Assembly: GCA_035578175.1 (NCBI GenBank)
Contig: JAQMRL010000008.1
Location: forward strand, 59,638,541-59,702,540
DNA: 64,000 bases
Reading direction: 5' to 3'
Source of the DNA: Catonia carolina
Taxonomy: Eukaryota; Arthropoda; Insecta; Hemiptera; Achilidae
The position numbers were made by a program, and so were the translations under genes. Shown here in pieces: positions 35,520 to 46,330 of the stretch (its first letter is position 1; every line of letters begins with the position of its first letter). The notes under the pieces are model-generated. The model saw nothing but the letters and a program-made list of their open reading frames with translations. It made no database searches and was not told the origin of the DNA.

Positions 35520-35831
35520 GTAATTAGCTGAAAGGCTGGTTTGAACCTCCAGAGACTTTAGCCTACTAAGTAAAACGAGAAGTGAGTTGGTTTATCATGC
35601 CTTCCTCACTGAGTTGAAAAGTATGCTTATCAGCATACCAGGCCCTCTGAAAAGCATCTACTTTTCACCCTGCAAATGACACCTTCACTTCATTCACCAC
35701 AAGGTTTGGCTGTATAATGAAATTCATTAGTCTCAGAGGAGATAATCTGATTTGTGTCTTTTACACCTTTACCTCTTCTGTACTTAAATGTTTCAGTAAT
35801 ATAATTGGCTGACCGTTAGATAAGAAATAGA
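35520..35831 (-). mobile_element. SINE family A, minus-strand copy, 5'-truncated
   Basis: Reads from the 3' end agctgaaaggctggtttgaa through gccttcctcactgag, cagcataccaggccctctg, attcaccacaagg and tctcagaggagataatc to ttggctgaccgttagataag, where it stops about 70 bp short of the family 5' end. Confidence 0.9.
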
Positions 35832-35964
35832 ATATGGAAAATACCGTGGTTATACCTAGATAATGTCAAAATCTTTTTTGTGTGTAACATTTAGCTTAGA
35901 ATTTTTTCAAGTAAATTGTTGGTGAACTGCATTTACTTGTTAACTCCATTTTTAGGCTCTCGTA

Positions 35965-36465
35965 TAAAAAAAGGATTTTTTAAGATTGCAGCCTTAATAT
36001 GCATTTTAGCGTAAAAGTATATAATAAAAGTTGTAGACGAATTAAAAATCTACAACTTTTATTTTAAACATTTCTTTGTATAACGCTTAGTTTATCGGTA
36101 ATTAGTGATTTTCTGTTTTTTTTTTCATGAAAATCCGTAAGAAAATCGATTTTTTACGATTTCGGCCGTAGTATCTATTTTACTACAAAAATGCGTGTAA
36201 TCGCGTTTATAGGAAACTAAAAGATCTACAACTTTAATTTAAAGAATATTTTTCTACATAACCTAGTTTAGCGTCAAAAAGTGATTTTCCGTACTATTAA
36301 GCCAAACAACTGAGGTTAATTTTAAATTTGCATCATTCACTAATGATTTAAATTAGGTTAGTATTTTGTTTATTTGTAATGTTTTATTACTAATATTAGG
36401 TTATATCGTTCATTATTTGCTTTGGCAAGAAAACGTCGTGTGAGTGTTTTACACCAGATTTGTGT
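35965..36465 (-). mobile_element. Family B element, partial copy
   Basis: Carries aagattgcagccttaatatg, tctacaacttttattttaaac, cttagtttatcggtaattag, acataacctagtttagcgtc, and the terminal ttggcaagaaaacgtcgtgtg / agtgttttacaccagattt. The distal half present in the 48797 copy is missing. Confidence 0.8.
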
Positions 36466-37545
36466 TGTTAAACTCTCAAATGATTGTTCAATTTAATCTA
36501 GTGAAACAAAGCTGTTTATTTGTGACGAATAGACCATCTGGATCAAGTACTGTCTGTCGTATCGGTCATAAAACGTAACACGTTGTTTTGATCTTTAGAA
36601 AAATAGAACAAAGTTGTTTAGTCTGTTAACAGATTTAAATAACAACCCCCTGCTATGATCTAATTATAATGGTATAATCTAAAGTTATTTTTACAAAGTA
36701 AACACTGTATAATTGATTTTTGAAACTAATTCTAGGAAGCGATGGCTCAAAAAACAGTACAACATTGATGTAGTCAAAAATAAACATCATATTCTATATA
36801 AATCCAATTTTCAACATGATAGAATATTGTAGTTTATAAAAATTATATTTCTAAAAATTGATTACGGTTGTAAAATTACAAGGAAATACAGTTTATCTAT
36901 TTCCCGATTTCTTTACAAAAACCATTACAATGCATACTTAATTTTGCTAGTTTAAATCTAAATTTATGGTGTGAAAATTAAAAAATCTAACTATGGTTTG
37001 ACAAACCATTTTTTTAACTGATCGATTTAGATTTACCACAAAATTTCTTATTAAAACAACTATAATTAATTTATTACAGTAATTTAATTGTTTTAATCAT
37101 TTTAACTAACAATTTATAACGTGTAACTAATAACGAAAATTATTCCCGAAAATAATTCGTAATTTAATTGTTTTATAAGTTTTGTTGATCTGATATACAC
37201 GTTAAGGCTGTACTTGTGAATAAAAAACAAATTTTATGAAAAAAAGCGAAGCTTACAAACGGTAATTAATAATTTCAAGAATTTTTTAGAGATATCATTT
37301 GCGACTTCTTAATGATTTTATATTGATAAATTTAAATTTTTTAAACAGAAAATTGGAGTTGTTTGTGATCAAAAATAATTGTTAAATCTCTTAATGGGAT
37401 ACTATTTTGATAAATTTTTACATACACAAAATCTCTAATTTATTAATGTTTTAAGAATTACTTAGAATCGTATTGTAAAATTATTTAATTTATCACTGAC
37501 TTATTAAAGTTGGTGTATCACAATTTTTTTTACCTTTTATAATCC
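36466..37545. other. AT-rich spacer
   Basis: No gene or repeat recognised. Short internal AT palindrome near 36990-37040. Confidence 0.45.
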
Positions 37546-37548
37546 TAC

Positions 37549-37592
37549 TTTCTACAGACATGTTTCGGTGGATCCACCATCATCAGAGTACA
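37549..37592 (-). ncRNA. Hammerhead-ribozyme-like motif (possible Penelope-like element remnant)
   Basis: Minus strand order: CTGATGA (37580-37586), one T, a perfect stem GGTG-GATC-CACC (37568-37579), GAAA (37563-37566), then CATGTC. CUGAUGA / stem II / GAAA / short self-complementary stem III (CAUG) / GUC is the hammerhead core; stems III of this palindromic kind are known for ribozymes of Penelope-like retroelements, where two copies can pair. One extra U before stem II and no convincing stem I argue for a decayed copy. No reverse transcriptase remnant is visible nearby. Confidence 0.4.
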
Positions 37593-37612
37593 CAGAATCG
37601 AAATTGACGCTT

Positions 37613-37690
37613 TACAGAACAATATTTCGTAACCCTGAAACTAGCAGATCAAGTGCAAATAATTTAACACTCCACCTGCCTGTTATCGGA
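37613..37690 (-). mobile_element. SINE family A, 5'-end fragment
   Basis: Matches only the family 5' end: cagaacaatatttcgtaacc, ctgaaactagcagatcaag, and ttaacactccacctgcctg / ttatcgg. It abuts the hammerhead-like sequence; the rest of the SINE is absent, unlike the 5'-truncated copies elsewhere. Confidence 0.8.
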
Positions 37691-38013
37691 AAAAAGGATC
37701 AACTTTAAGTTTTACTCTGTGATACTACAAAGATCAGGATACCTAATGTCTAGATTGGTCGAAAATGTATTTTTGTAAATTTAGCTCTTGGAACTGATAT
37801 TTAATTTTGATCGAAGGTAGCTTCTGAAGGAGGTTTAGTTCTAAACATTTTGTAAGTAAACGATGCTTCCAAGATAGACCTCTATGAAGTCACTTCGAAG
37901 ATACTACTCTCGCTTGGGGCTGTTGACATTACAGTATTTGGTATCACCGGTAAACACGTTTGGTATTGTAAGGTTATCGTTAATTGTGTTGAATTATTGG
38001 GGTTCATTCTAAT
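37691..38013. other. Spacer
   Basis: No gene recognised. Confidence 0.4.
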
Positions 38014-38157
38014 ATGCCTGCGGGTAAGTCAAATTTGGTTGTAGAAAAACGTGCGCCAACCTGGGAGCTCCATCGTGGTTCTTTTTCTTTACAAAGATTG
38101 CTTTGTTGTCAACATATGTGGCGGTTAATATTTGTTGAGGTCAACATGTTGAAATAA
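38014..38157 (+). CDS. Small ORF of unknown significance (47 aa)
   Basis: ATG at 38014 opens MPAGKSNLVVEKRAPTWELH, RGSFSLQRLLCCQHMWRLIF and VEVNMLK, stopping with TAA at 38155-38157. Composition is unusually balanced for this AT-rich region. Ten bases in, gcgGGTAAGTc is a strong 5' splice site, so an alternative is a first exon with only a start codon and a few residues. No domain, no conserved neighbour. Low confidence. Confidence 0.2.
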   Translation: MPAGKSNLVVEKRAPTWELHRGSFSLQRLLCCQHMWRLIFVEVNMLK

Positions 38158-38439
38158 ATGCCCAGAAATAATGGGGTTAATTTACGAAGTGCTTGTCACA
38201 TAAGTTTTCTTTAAGTAGATACTGGATCGTTTTAATACATTGGACTTAACTTTACAATTTTGTTAAAAATTTAACTCATTTAATTTTCTCTACTTCTGTT
38301 TTTAACGTCGTCATCATTATTATCCCCATCATGGTCATCATAATGTTCAGCTTTAACTACCTACTTCATGTTTCAAGATAAATTAATCAATCAGTTCAGT
38401 CAAGTTTTGTTTTTCGTTCAGATTTTCGTTATCTTGTGA
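38158..38439. other. Spacer
   Basis: Nothing recognised apart from the short palindrome tcaacatgttga near 38140. Confidence 0.4.
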
Positions 38440-38880
38440 AATATCCTGCAAGAGTGTTTTTATTTTTTTAATTTTGCAGTCTTCGTTTAAAGTTTTTTTT
38501 CCTTTTGACTTGAGTCAATTTCTGAGCACTCTCTTCTGGTTCTTTCCTTTGATTTTCCTCCAGTATTCTTTAATTCTGGCAGCTCTTCTTTGCCTTTCTG
38601 CTTCCTCTTTTATCTACTTTTTCCGTGGAATTTTATATTTTTATCTTTGAATAGTTTCAGCTGTTCAGTTTTATTTTCTAGATCTTCGAAGGTGATGCCT
38701 AATTCTTCCATATCTTTCTTGATTTCTCTTAACCATATTGCTTCTGTCTTTTTCTGGTACAGTTTTCTATTTGTTTTGTGATTCTATCTTTGGGTGTTCT
38801 GATTATATGACCAAAGAATAATATTCTCTTTTTCCTCATCGTTTCTATTACCGATTTGGTCTTCTGGTAGACCTGTTTAA
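38440..38880 (-). mobile_element. LINE 3' fragment (FGHIIRTPK type)
   Basis: Minus strand reads MRKKRILFFGHIIRTPKDRI, TKQIEN, then YGLREIKKDMEELGITFEDL and ENKTEQLKLFKDKNIKFHGK, with one or two stops and shifts. 'K...FFGHI.RTP..R...QI' is the conserved C-terminal block of an animal LINE reverse transcriptase. It lacks all catalytic parts. Confidence 0.7.
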
Positions 38881-39446
38881 ACGCTTAAAGTTTATATTAT
38901 TATTTAAATTTAAAAAAATTTGATACTATTTTAAATCATATTTTTTATACTGCAATAACTAGAGTATTATTATGTTTAGTATTACTTAATTTAAAAATAG
39001 ATAACTTATTTAACATCTACGTTTTAAGATTTTCAATTTAGCTTACAAAAAATTTAGTGTACCAATATATTACACCGCTAAAAGTTTACTTTAATTTTAA
39101 CCTAATATAAAAAATATCGGGTACTTTATTATGCTATTTAATAGAGGCTAGCTAACTCAGGCGAAGAAAACGCAGCTGAAAAGTTTCGTTAAAATAAAAT
39201 AAGTTTAAGTTACACTTAATAAATTCAACAAAGTTTCACTGTGAATTATAAAGTATGACCCACTCACTAAACTAGGTAGATATAGGTTCCTTTAATACTA
39301 TGTAGATGGTACCTTCTTTTAAAAACAACTATCATTGCCCTTTTAAAAGCGCTTAAGATAAAAGTAATTATCTAACTAGGTAAATTATAGTCCCGTTTTA
39401 TTATTACTTTTATTTTATTATCAAATAATGTTTATTTTTTACAGTA
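38881..39446. other. AT-rich spacer
   Basis: Nothing recognised. Confidence 0.45.
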
Positions 39447-40858
39447 CAGTAAGACCTCGACTTACGCGAGAGATGCGTTCCGCAAAATCATCGCGTCACG
39501 CGAAATCGCGTAACTTGGATCGTTCGGTTTAACTTTAAAACATTCGCTAATTGGCCGTAGTGTTAATTCACTAAACCCAGTCGTTCCTTTTATGTTATTC
39601 ATTTTTTCACTCCTTTCGTATCATTTAACGACATTTAACTTTTCCTTTAAAATAACCGCTTTCCGTTTTAATAACCTTTATTCAAACTCATACTGATCCC
39701 AAAGTAACAAGAAAAACAAGAAAATTGAACTGAAAATTGTAGCACAATTAAAATCACGATTAATTTTACGCAACCATATCGACTGATATTATTAATGCGC
39801 TAAACAGTTTAATATTACAAATATTTCTACAAATAATTGTAATATTTGGCAGGTTTGTTTAATATTTAAAGGATGACGTGATCAGAAGGTGGAAATCTCA
39901 AATACACACTGGTATTCTCATAGGAGAAGATACGGTTGTAAACTGCCTATTATTTGGCGATGACCTGATAGTGCTACAGAAGAATGAGGATGACCTGCAC
40001 AGAGCACTCTTCATGCTGAACAAATTCTGCAAAGAATATAAGTTGACAGTTTCGACGAAGAAGACAAAGGTAATGGCATTCAGGGTGGAGCCAGTCAGAA
40101 GCAAAATTTTTATAGAGAATAATATTTTAGAACAGATATCCACTTTCATTATCTAGGTGGCAACATTACATACCAACAGGATAAAGATGCTTACAATAAG
40201 ATGCACCGATTTCAGCAAATAAGCGGAACTATCCACCGCACTTTAAGAAATAACACCAGCAAAAACACGAGGGTGAAATTGTATAAATCAATAGTAGTAC
40301 CGACCGTACTCTTTGACAATGAAACTTGGGTGCTATCAATGCTATAAGAGAGTAGATTGCAAGCATCTGAAATGAAATTTCTTCGACACACGTATGGGTA
40401 TAGTAGAGAAGATCGTTACAGAAATACCGAGATGAGGAAAGAAATCAACATCTTCTCTATAAACGACAAGGTATCTCAGAACAGAATGCAGTGGTTACTG
40501 CAGAATGCAGTGAACAGAATGAGGGAGGATAGGATACCTAAGCAGACACTGGGCTATAAGCCGGAGGGCAGGAGAGAGCGAGGACGCCCGAGAAAGAGAA
40601 GAGCAGATTTGAGAGGTTCAGAACAGGCAGAGATGCGTAATCCTTGAAAAGCAGAAGAAGAAGAAGAAGAAGACTTAACAGTATACTAATCTTAAGAATA
40701 GAAGCAAACAAAGATAAAATTCGAATGTGAAAATGGGGAGGGCAACTACGATAACGGTTTCGAGAGGTAAACATCCGTAAGGTAACAATAACTACTGTAG
40801 ACAACATAATTATAATAATATTATGTTCAACAAAATCGCGTAAGTCGAGGTCTTACTG
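39447..40858. mobile_element. Pogo/Tigger-like DNA transposon with perfect 23-bp TIRs, hosting a LINE
   Basis: Left end CAGTAAGACCTCGACTTACG + CGA (39447-39469) and right end its exact reverse complement (40836-40858), each bordered by TA (39445-39446, 40859-40860). CAGTA...CTCGACTTACG termini with TA target sites are typical of pogo/Tigger elements. Subterminal sequence repeats the theme (atcgcgtcacgcgaaatcgc). No transposase is visible. The middle is occupied by a LINE reverse transcriptase fragment, either inserted into it or captured by it. Confidence 0.85.
39866..40671 (+). mobile_element. LINE reverse transcriptase C-terminal half
   Basis: Reads VIRRWKSQIHTGILIGEDTV, NCLLFGDDLIVLQKNEDDLH (the catalytic FADD is FGDD here), NKFCKEYKLTVSTKKTKVMA, then after a frameshift GGNITYQQDKDAYNKMHRFQ, KTRVKLYKSIVVPTVLFDNE, SRLQASEMKFLRHTYGY and NRMQWLLQNAVNRMREDRIP, ending GRRERGRPRKRR and a (GAA)n tail at 40648-40671. 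TAG replaces a codon after SML. Palm motif C through the thumb is retained, the longest LINE stretch in the window. Lies inside the pogo-like element. Confidence 0.9.
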
Positions 40859-41834
40859 TATATAGTAATTTTATATGTGTATTAAAGGAATTTTCTGAAT
40901 TGTTTTAGTATTCTTATTTTTGGAATACAGCATTATTTAATTCCCTTCCTGACATAAACAATTTTTGTTTAAAACTTATGTAGTCATAAGTCAAGACATT
41001 CTGTGGATAGACCCGAATAAGATCCAAAATGTAAAGGAGGAACTATGAATTGCTTGTAACTAATGTCTTATATGACGATGACTATAAAGTAAAAATTAAC
41101 CGATATAAATTTAATCAGATTTGTGGGACGATTCGTAGGACATTCAGGTAAAAATAAAACCCGAAAAGTGATCTATTATTGTTAATGAAATTCATGTTTC
41201 CAGTACTACTTGGTTTATTTTTGCGGTGCCATTTTGCTTCGTCGTGCAAGATTGTGTGAGAAGTTAAACGTTTGAAGTCTAGTGTACCTTGAAGCTCAGT
41301 TAGCGGGGGGCAGGTTGTTGTGTGTTATAACTATATAGTCGATATCCAGTGTAGGCACATATATTTTTCATTTGGAGTTGATCAGTATGCTTATATGATG
41401 ACGTCATAAGAGAGCATTTTGTTAAAATCGTATTACACCCGAAGGTAAAAACGTTGTACATCATTCTGTTTGACAGGCCTACACCATTCATCATTATTTG
41501 TTTCATGGTGAAAATGTATGTTATTTTTTATTTTCCTTATTATTATTCTTTTACTTCTTTGCTTTTAAAAGTATACAATTTTTTTTATTCCAGCTGCTTC
41601 CTTTAACCCTTTCAAATTACAGGAAAGATAAAAAGATAGTTTATTCTACAGGTTGTCTTTTTTAATATAATTTAGTATAATGTAATACATACATGAGTAT
41701 TTATAGAAATGTAGTAATCACAGGTTTACTCTCTATCAAATAAATTTTGTTTCAGTATTATAAAACTATTTTTGTTTGAAAATGTGTTCTTATAAATTAA
41801 TACTTTTGTACTAATATTTTTTTTACGAGAAGAA
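40859..41834. other. AT-rich spacer
   Basis: No supported gene. The minus-strand frame at 41300-41506 (NGVGLSNRMMYNVFTFGCN) has no recognised motif. Confidence 0.4.
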
Positions 41835-42400
41835 ACTGTATTTACCGGTACCCAGGTAGGTCTTTACCTGGGGTATGCGGAGCTCTGTCGAAGGCAACTA
41901 TCCGCCAAAACCTCTCAGTTCCTTTCTGTCCCATCCCGACTTGCCGCGGTATCACCGTTAGGCATAACTTCACAATAACCCGGAGGTTCTTTATTAGCTG
42001 GATAATTTCTCTTCTTCTCACCCATTTTTCTTCTTTTTGAGTGATTTATTTTGGGAGTTACGCAGCTGGGCTTCTTTGCTCTTCATCACCTTCTGGATGA
42101 ACTCCTCAATGGCCTTCCAGCTTTCTTCTTCTGCAATCATAAAATCTCAGAGATTTTTTGGAGAAATCGGCGACCCAAGCTTGGTCCCCGGATCCTCCCA
42201 CTCTGGTATCCATCTTCTGCAGTCGAAAATCGCATGTACTGCACTGTCCTCCTCCGCCTCACAATCCAGACAGCTTGCTTCAGATGATCATCTGAACCGG
42301 TGGAGATACGCCCGAAAGCAACCATACCCCGTCAATGCCTGCGGAAGTTAATAACCAATCTCGCCGTACCCCCTACTCAGCCATTTTTTTTTTAGATCCG
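41835..42400 (-). mobile_element. R1-clade-like LINE 3' end
   Basis: Minus strand codes ALTGYGCFRAYLHRFR, a TGA, SSEASCLDCEAEEDSAVHAI, FDCRRWIPEWEDPGTKLGSP, ISPKNL, a second TGA, then DFMIAEEESWKAIEEFIQKV and MKSKEAQLRN, stopping at TGA (42018-42020). 'LTGHGCF..YLH', the zinc knuckle C-x2-C-x8-H-x4-C and the acidic helix '.WKA.EE' are diagnostic of R1/I-type reverse transcriptase C-termini. About 185 bp of 3' UTR with hairpin-rich, GC-richer sequence follows. Two in-frame stops make it dead. Frames on either strand through this region are shadows. Confidence 0.85.
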
Positions 42401-43073
42401 GAATTAATCTGTGTCTATCAAACGGACACCTCTTCTGCCTATCTCTCCTGCAACCTCCTGATAAGTCTATCTCTGGTCTCTCCTCTTTATCTGAGCCATT
42501 GTAGCCTCTCCAGCTTTCAGTCTCTCAGATAGGCCTATCCCACTTCTATTTGCTAATATTATACTAATTTAGTTAATTATATATACTAATACTAAAATTG
42601 TACTAAACCTAAGATTACTAAAATATAATAGTATTTTTATTATAATTATTATTACGGATTAATTAATTAATCCATAAATACTATTTAACTGAGCTGATTA
42701 AAGAGTATTTACACGTAACATTTTTCTTTTAAACTTTATTAAACCCTTGACCGTATTATATAAAATACAATTGGGAGAGATCCGCTTGTATAGAAGTTTA
42801 TAATAAATTTTATAGAAAATGTAGCCATGTTTTGTTTTATTAGCTTATATGAACAGTCTGAGTCATAGCATATGATTCAAACCTATCGATAAAAAATCTA
42901 TATTGATAATCTTCTATATCAGACAGACTTTCAAGAAACCGTCGAAGTTCATGTACATAACTTCTGTTGTAGTAGGTAGAGGGTTTTTCTGTATTTTATT
43001 TTTTTTTCAATCCTTAATACTCTATCCATACCTTGGTTATTTTCTATCACTTGAACAATTATATTCTTGTCAG
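42401..43073. other. Spacer
   Basis: The first ~130 bp (ctgtctatcaaacgg.., tctctcctctttatctgag) are probably the upstream continuation of the R1-like element in diverged form. The rest is AT-rich without features. Confidence 0.4.
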
Positions 43074-43262
43074 TTATCTCGTTACACATACACGCACGCG
43101 CTTCTTGGTCCACATGACACAATCCTCATGCAAGATTGTTGGATCAAAAGTTCCCTCTACCGAATCGACAAGAGCAGACTTAAGATAAGTTTTATCTAAG
43201 ATGTTCTCAAAATTTACAATTTTCGATCTTTCTGAAAATACTGCCTGATGAAAACGTTTCAT
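43074..43262 (-). CDS. Unidentified coding-looking segment, possible exon (62 aa)
   Basis: Minus strand reads MKRFHQAVFSERSKIVNFEN, ILDKTYLKSALVDSVEGTFD and PTILHEDCVMWTKKRVRVCV before TAA. The residue mix (Asp/Glu/Val/Thr with few Phe/Ile/Lys runs) and codon choice look like real protein. A 3' splice pattern gtattttcag lies within it, giving an exon starting after QAVFS, and gcGTGCGT near the end is a mediocre donor. I do not recognise the family. It could be an isolated exon, a processed remnant or part of an unknown element. Confidence 0.4.
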   Translation of the reverse strand: MKRFHQAVFSERSKIVNFENILDKTYLKSALVDSVEGTFDPTILHEDCVMWTKKRVRVCVTR

Positions 43263-43469
43263 AATGGTTCTTTAAGGAACCTTGTCTTTTTCCTGCGTAC
43301 ACATTCGTGAAGCATGAAAGAAAAAGAAAATTGTTATTATTCAAATTGTACCATTGTTTTAATGCGGAGTTCTTGAGTCCAAGCGAAGATTCGAATTATA
43401 GAAGTTTTTTTATCCAAAAATTGTGGTTTAAGAAGTTGAAATTATCAAACATTTTTCTCTTTATTTTTT
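43263..43469. other. Spacer
   Basis: Nothing recognised. Confidence 0.4.
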
Positions 43470-43795
43470 ATCCATAATGTGTGTAGCCTACGTTGCAATC
43501 TATGCAATTTAATAAGAACTATAAGCAACCCCATAACCCTATGACATAAGGATGATATGTATGACGTGTAAATGAGGTGTAATCTTGTACTCAGGCGACC
43601 ATTCCTGAGAGAGTATGATTAATTGAACCCCAACCATCGAAGTATACCGGTAACCACTGTCTAGTATTCAAAACCGTCTAAAATAACTTAACCTTAACTA
43701 GGACTTGAAACACAGATTTTCATTTCTGAAAATCAGCTGTTAAACAGCTGACTTAACGATGACGATTTTACAACTGGACCAACCCAATGGAGTAA
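43470..43795 (-). mobile_element. SINE family B' (tRNA-derived), most complete copy
   Basis: On the minus strand: head ccattgggttggtccagttg (box A form TGGTCCAGTTG), palindrome cagctgtttaacagctg, box B gtttcaagtcctag, body gtggttaccggtatacttc, ggttggggttcaattaatc, and actctctcaggaatggtcg, then cctcatttacacg and tail ggggttgcttatagttctta / ttaaattgcatagattgcaa. Use this copy to define the ~325 bp family. No coding sequence. Confidence 0.85.
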
Positions 43796-45682
43796 ATTAT
43801 CAAATTTTAATGTATAATATTGCATTTAAACCAAAATATGGTTCATGTAGCTTAAATCTATAATTAGTTAGTACTTGTATGATTATGGTGTGGTACTGAA
43901 AGTTGTATATATAACAGCACCTCAGTTTTTGGTAGTTTTGAAGCCTATTACTACAAAAATAATTCCGAATTAATGCAACATTCATCCGTATCCAAAAATG
44001 TGTTATTATTCTACAAAAGGTCAAAGAATCATGAAAAAATTATTGAAAATTTTGCCGTTAACAAGTGTTAATAAATTATATATGCATTAAGACCTTCTTT
44101 TTACTGGAATATTATGTTAATTTTGTGTTTTCATTGATTTATGAATATAACATAAAATCAACGATTCAATACGGATTAATATGTTTAAGTGCAAGTATAT
44201 ATTTATAAGAAAATCGTGAATGAAATTAATAACTTCTAGCAATATTTTAAAAATCAACTTGACTTTATTTATTACACAATAAAACTATTATAAAAATTTA
44301 CCCTAGGTAATAAATTACTAATAAAAAGTAAATAATTTTATTTATTAATGTAATGATTGCGGTTGCCGTTGAACCTATAAATTACCGGATAAATTGCGTG
44401 TATTTTCTTATTTACTCCAATAAAAAAACCAATTTCCTGGTACGAACCACAGTAAGTTCTTATCTGTTTAAATATTTTCGATAAATCTCTTTCAGTATGG
44501 ATATTTTATTTGAAAATCATTGACATCAGGCCTAATGCTTTTTTATTAAATATTTTATCGAGGTATCTGTTTTGTTATGTGGTTATAGATCATTTGGTAG
44601 CCAAAGTTCATCGATGTTAAACATACCAATAAAGTTCTGGGTTCTGAACTTTTTTAACAATAAAATTTGTTAAGATAAAATAAAATTGGTTTTGAAAGGA
44701 TTTAAAGAAAAATAGTTATAAGTATATTGGAAAATCGAAAAAAGGAAGCAGGGGTCTTTTCTGGTATTCCCCTTCCAGCTTAATTTGTCACATTTTGTGG
44801 ATATTTCATGTGTAGGTAATTTTACAGTATAACGATAAAGACGGGAAAAATATTTTAAAAATTATATATTAATATTTTTCAAGTTAACCTGTATTTAAAG
44901 TTATTAAATTATGTAATAATATTTAATTTAATCATGTCGTGTGCTCAATGAGTTTATATTTCATTATTACGTACAGTAACAATATATTGAGAAAAGCAAA
45001 GTATTTATCTTACCTATATTTAACCTTAACTTAAATAATATTGGTGTAGGATTTTAAAATATTTGTCTAAATTTTACCGTTCAAAATACTGTAAGATAAC
45101 GTATGAAATATCCACAAAATATGACAAATTATGCTGTGGGGTGAGAATAACGGAAAAGACCCGGAAGCAGAATTTAATAGAACACGGACAAATGTATGCA
45201 CAGTAAGACTGAAATCGTAATCCACACAACGATGGATGGAGATTTATTTTTTTGGTGCATTAGCAAGAATGTACTGTGTCCAGCTGTTTTTTTATCAAAT
45301 CAATGAACCTTAAGACTAAACCATTTTGGTTCACACAAATATGCTAAATTATTGTCAACAAACACAAGTCACCATAACGTAAATACATAACAAGAAATCG
45401 TAAGTGGACAACCCCCGAGAAAGTGATCTTATTGGAGGAGATTGTAAGAAGGAGGAGCCAATCCGATAATATTGACCAATTTAGGAGATGGTAATCGGAG
45501 AGAATGTGGAAAATGTGGGCGAAGAACGGACAGATATTTAGGAAGTAACCTAAATATTGATATAGGGTTCTCTTGAAGAGCTATTCGAAAAATATATCAG
45601 GGATTCTGCAATTGAAAAACAGTTCTGAACAAAATATTTTGTTCAGTACATGAATCTTTGTGTGGACCTATAATTCAGATGT
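43796..45682. other. AT-rich spacer
   Basis: A plus-strand frame at about 45413-45545 reads KVILLEEIVRRRSQSDNIDQ and FRRW, then a stop and SERMWKMWAKNG. It looks protein-like but I cannot assign it. Nothing else recognised. Confidence 0.4.
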
Positions 45683-46330
45683 CTTCTTCTTCTCACAATC
45701 AAGGATTAGGCTTTCACCTGTTTTGACTCACAACAGCGACAAACTATTAAATTATTGCCATCTTTTGCATGACCTCCCAACATCTCACCTCCTTACCGGT
45801 CTATATTGCAAAACACTGAGGGGATCCTTCCCTCAGGCATTCTCACTAAGTGCTCTCTCCAACGATTTCGATATTCTGCACTCTTCCCATTGAGTCTGTC
45901 AACATCCAGTTCCGTTCTTATGACCTCATTTCTTAGTTGGTCCCTACGACTGAAACCCTTTGTTCTTCGCAGGAATCGCATCTTTGCCGCCTGTATTCTA
46001 CTCTCCTGTGTTCTGGTACTAATCCACGACCCACTTCCATAGAGTAGGACTAGGGCAGCCATAAACTTGTAAAACTTTATCTGAGTTTCTTTTCTAGTTT
46101 TCCTATCTAGAGTTCTGCTATTGCCGCACACTGCTTTGAATTTTCCAACTTTCTTCTCTACATCCAAATGTTGTTAAAACCCGATGACACAACCTAAATA
46201 ATTGGATTGTGATACTTGCTCAAGCTCTTCATCATCCATCACAATTTTAGACCTGGTAGAACATTTACCAGTAAATGCCATTTACCTTTGATTTTTTTTA
46301 CGGAAACGTTGAAATTATATTTTGTGAAAT
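45683..46330 (-). mobile_element. LINE 3' end (GAA-tailed family), best minus-strand copy
   Basis: Minus strand encodes VGKFKAVCGNSRTLDRKTRK, FYKFMAALVLLYGSGSWIST, SRIQAAKMRFLRRTKGFSRR and DQLRNEVIRTELDVDRLNGK, then YRNRWREHLVRMPEGRIP. Upstream remnants of the palm run to about 46300 (TKSKIV/LEQVSQSNYLGCVIGF-like after frameshift). The element ends in a GA-rich tail (cttcttcttctcac on plus, 45677). Same family as 3735, 8251 and 61215. Confidence 0.85.

Noticed and set aside
42037..42351. Plus-strand and alternative minus-strand open frames around 42.0-42.35 kb
   Set aside because: Shadows of the R1-like reverse transcriptase C-terminus, whose true frame on the minus strand has recognisable motifs.
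45660..46042. Plus-strand open frames at 45.66-46.04 kb
   Set aside because: Antisense of LINE reverse transcriptase coding sequence.
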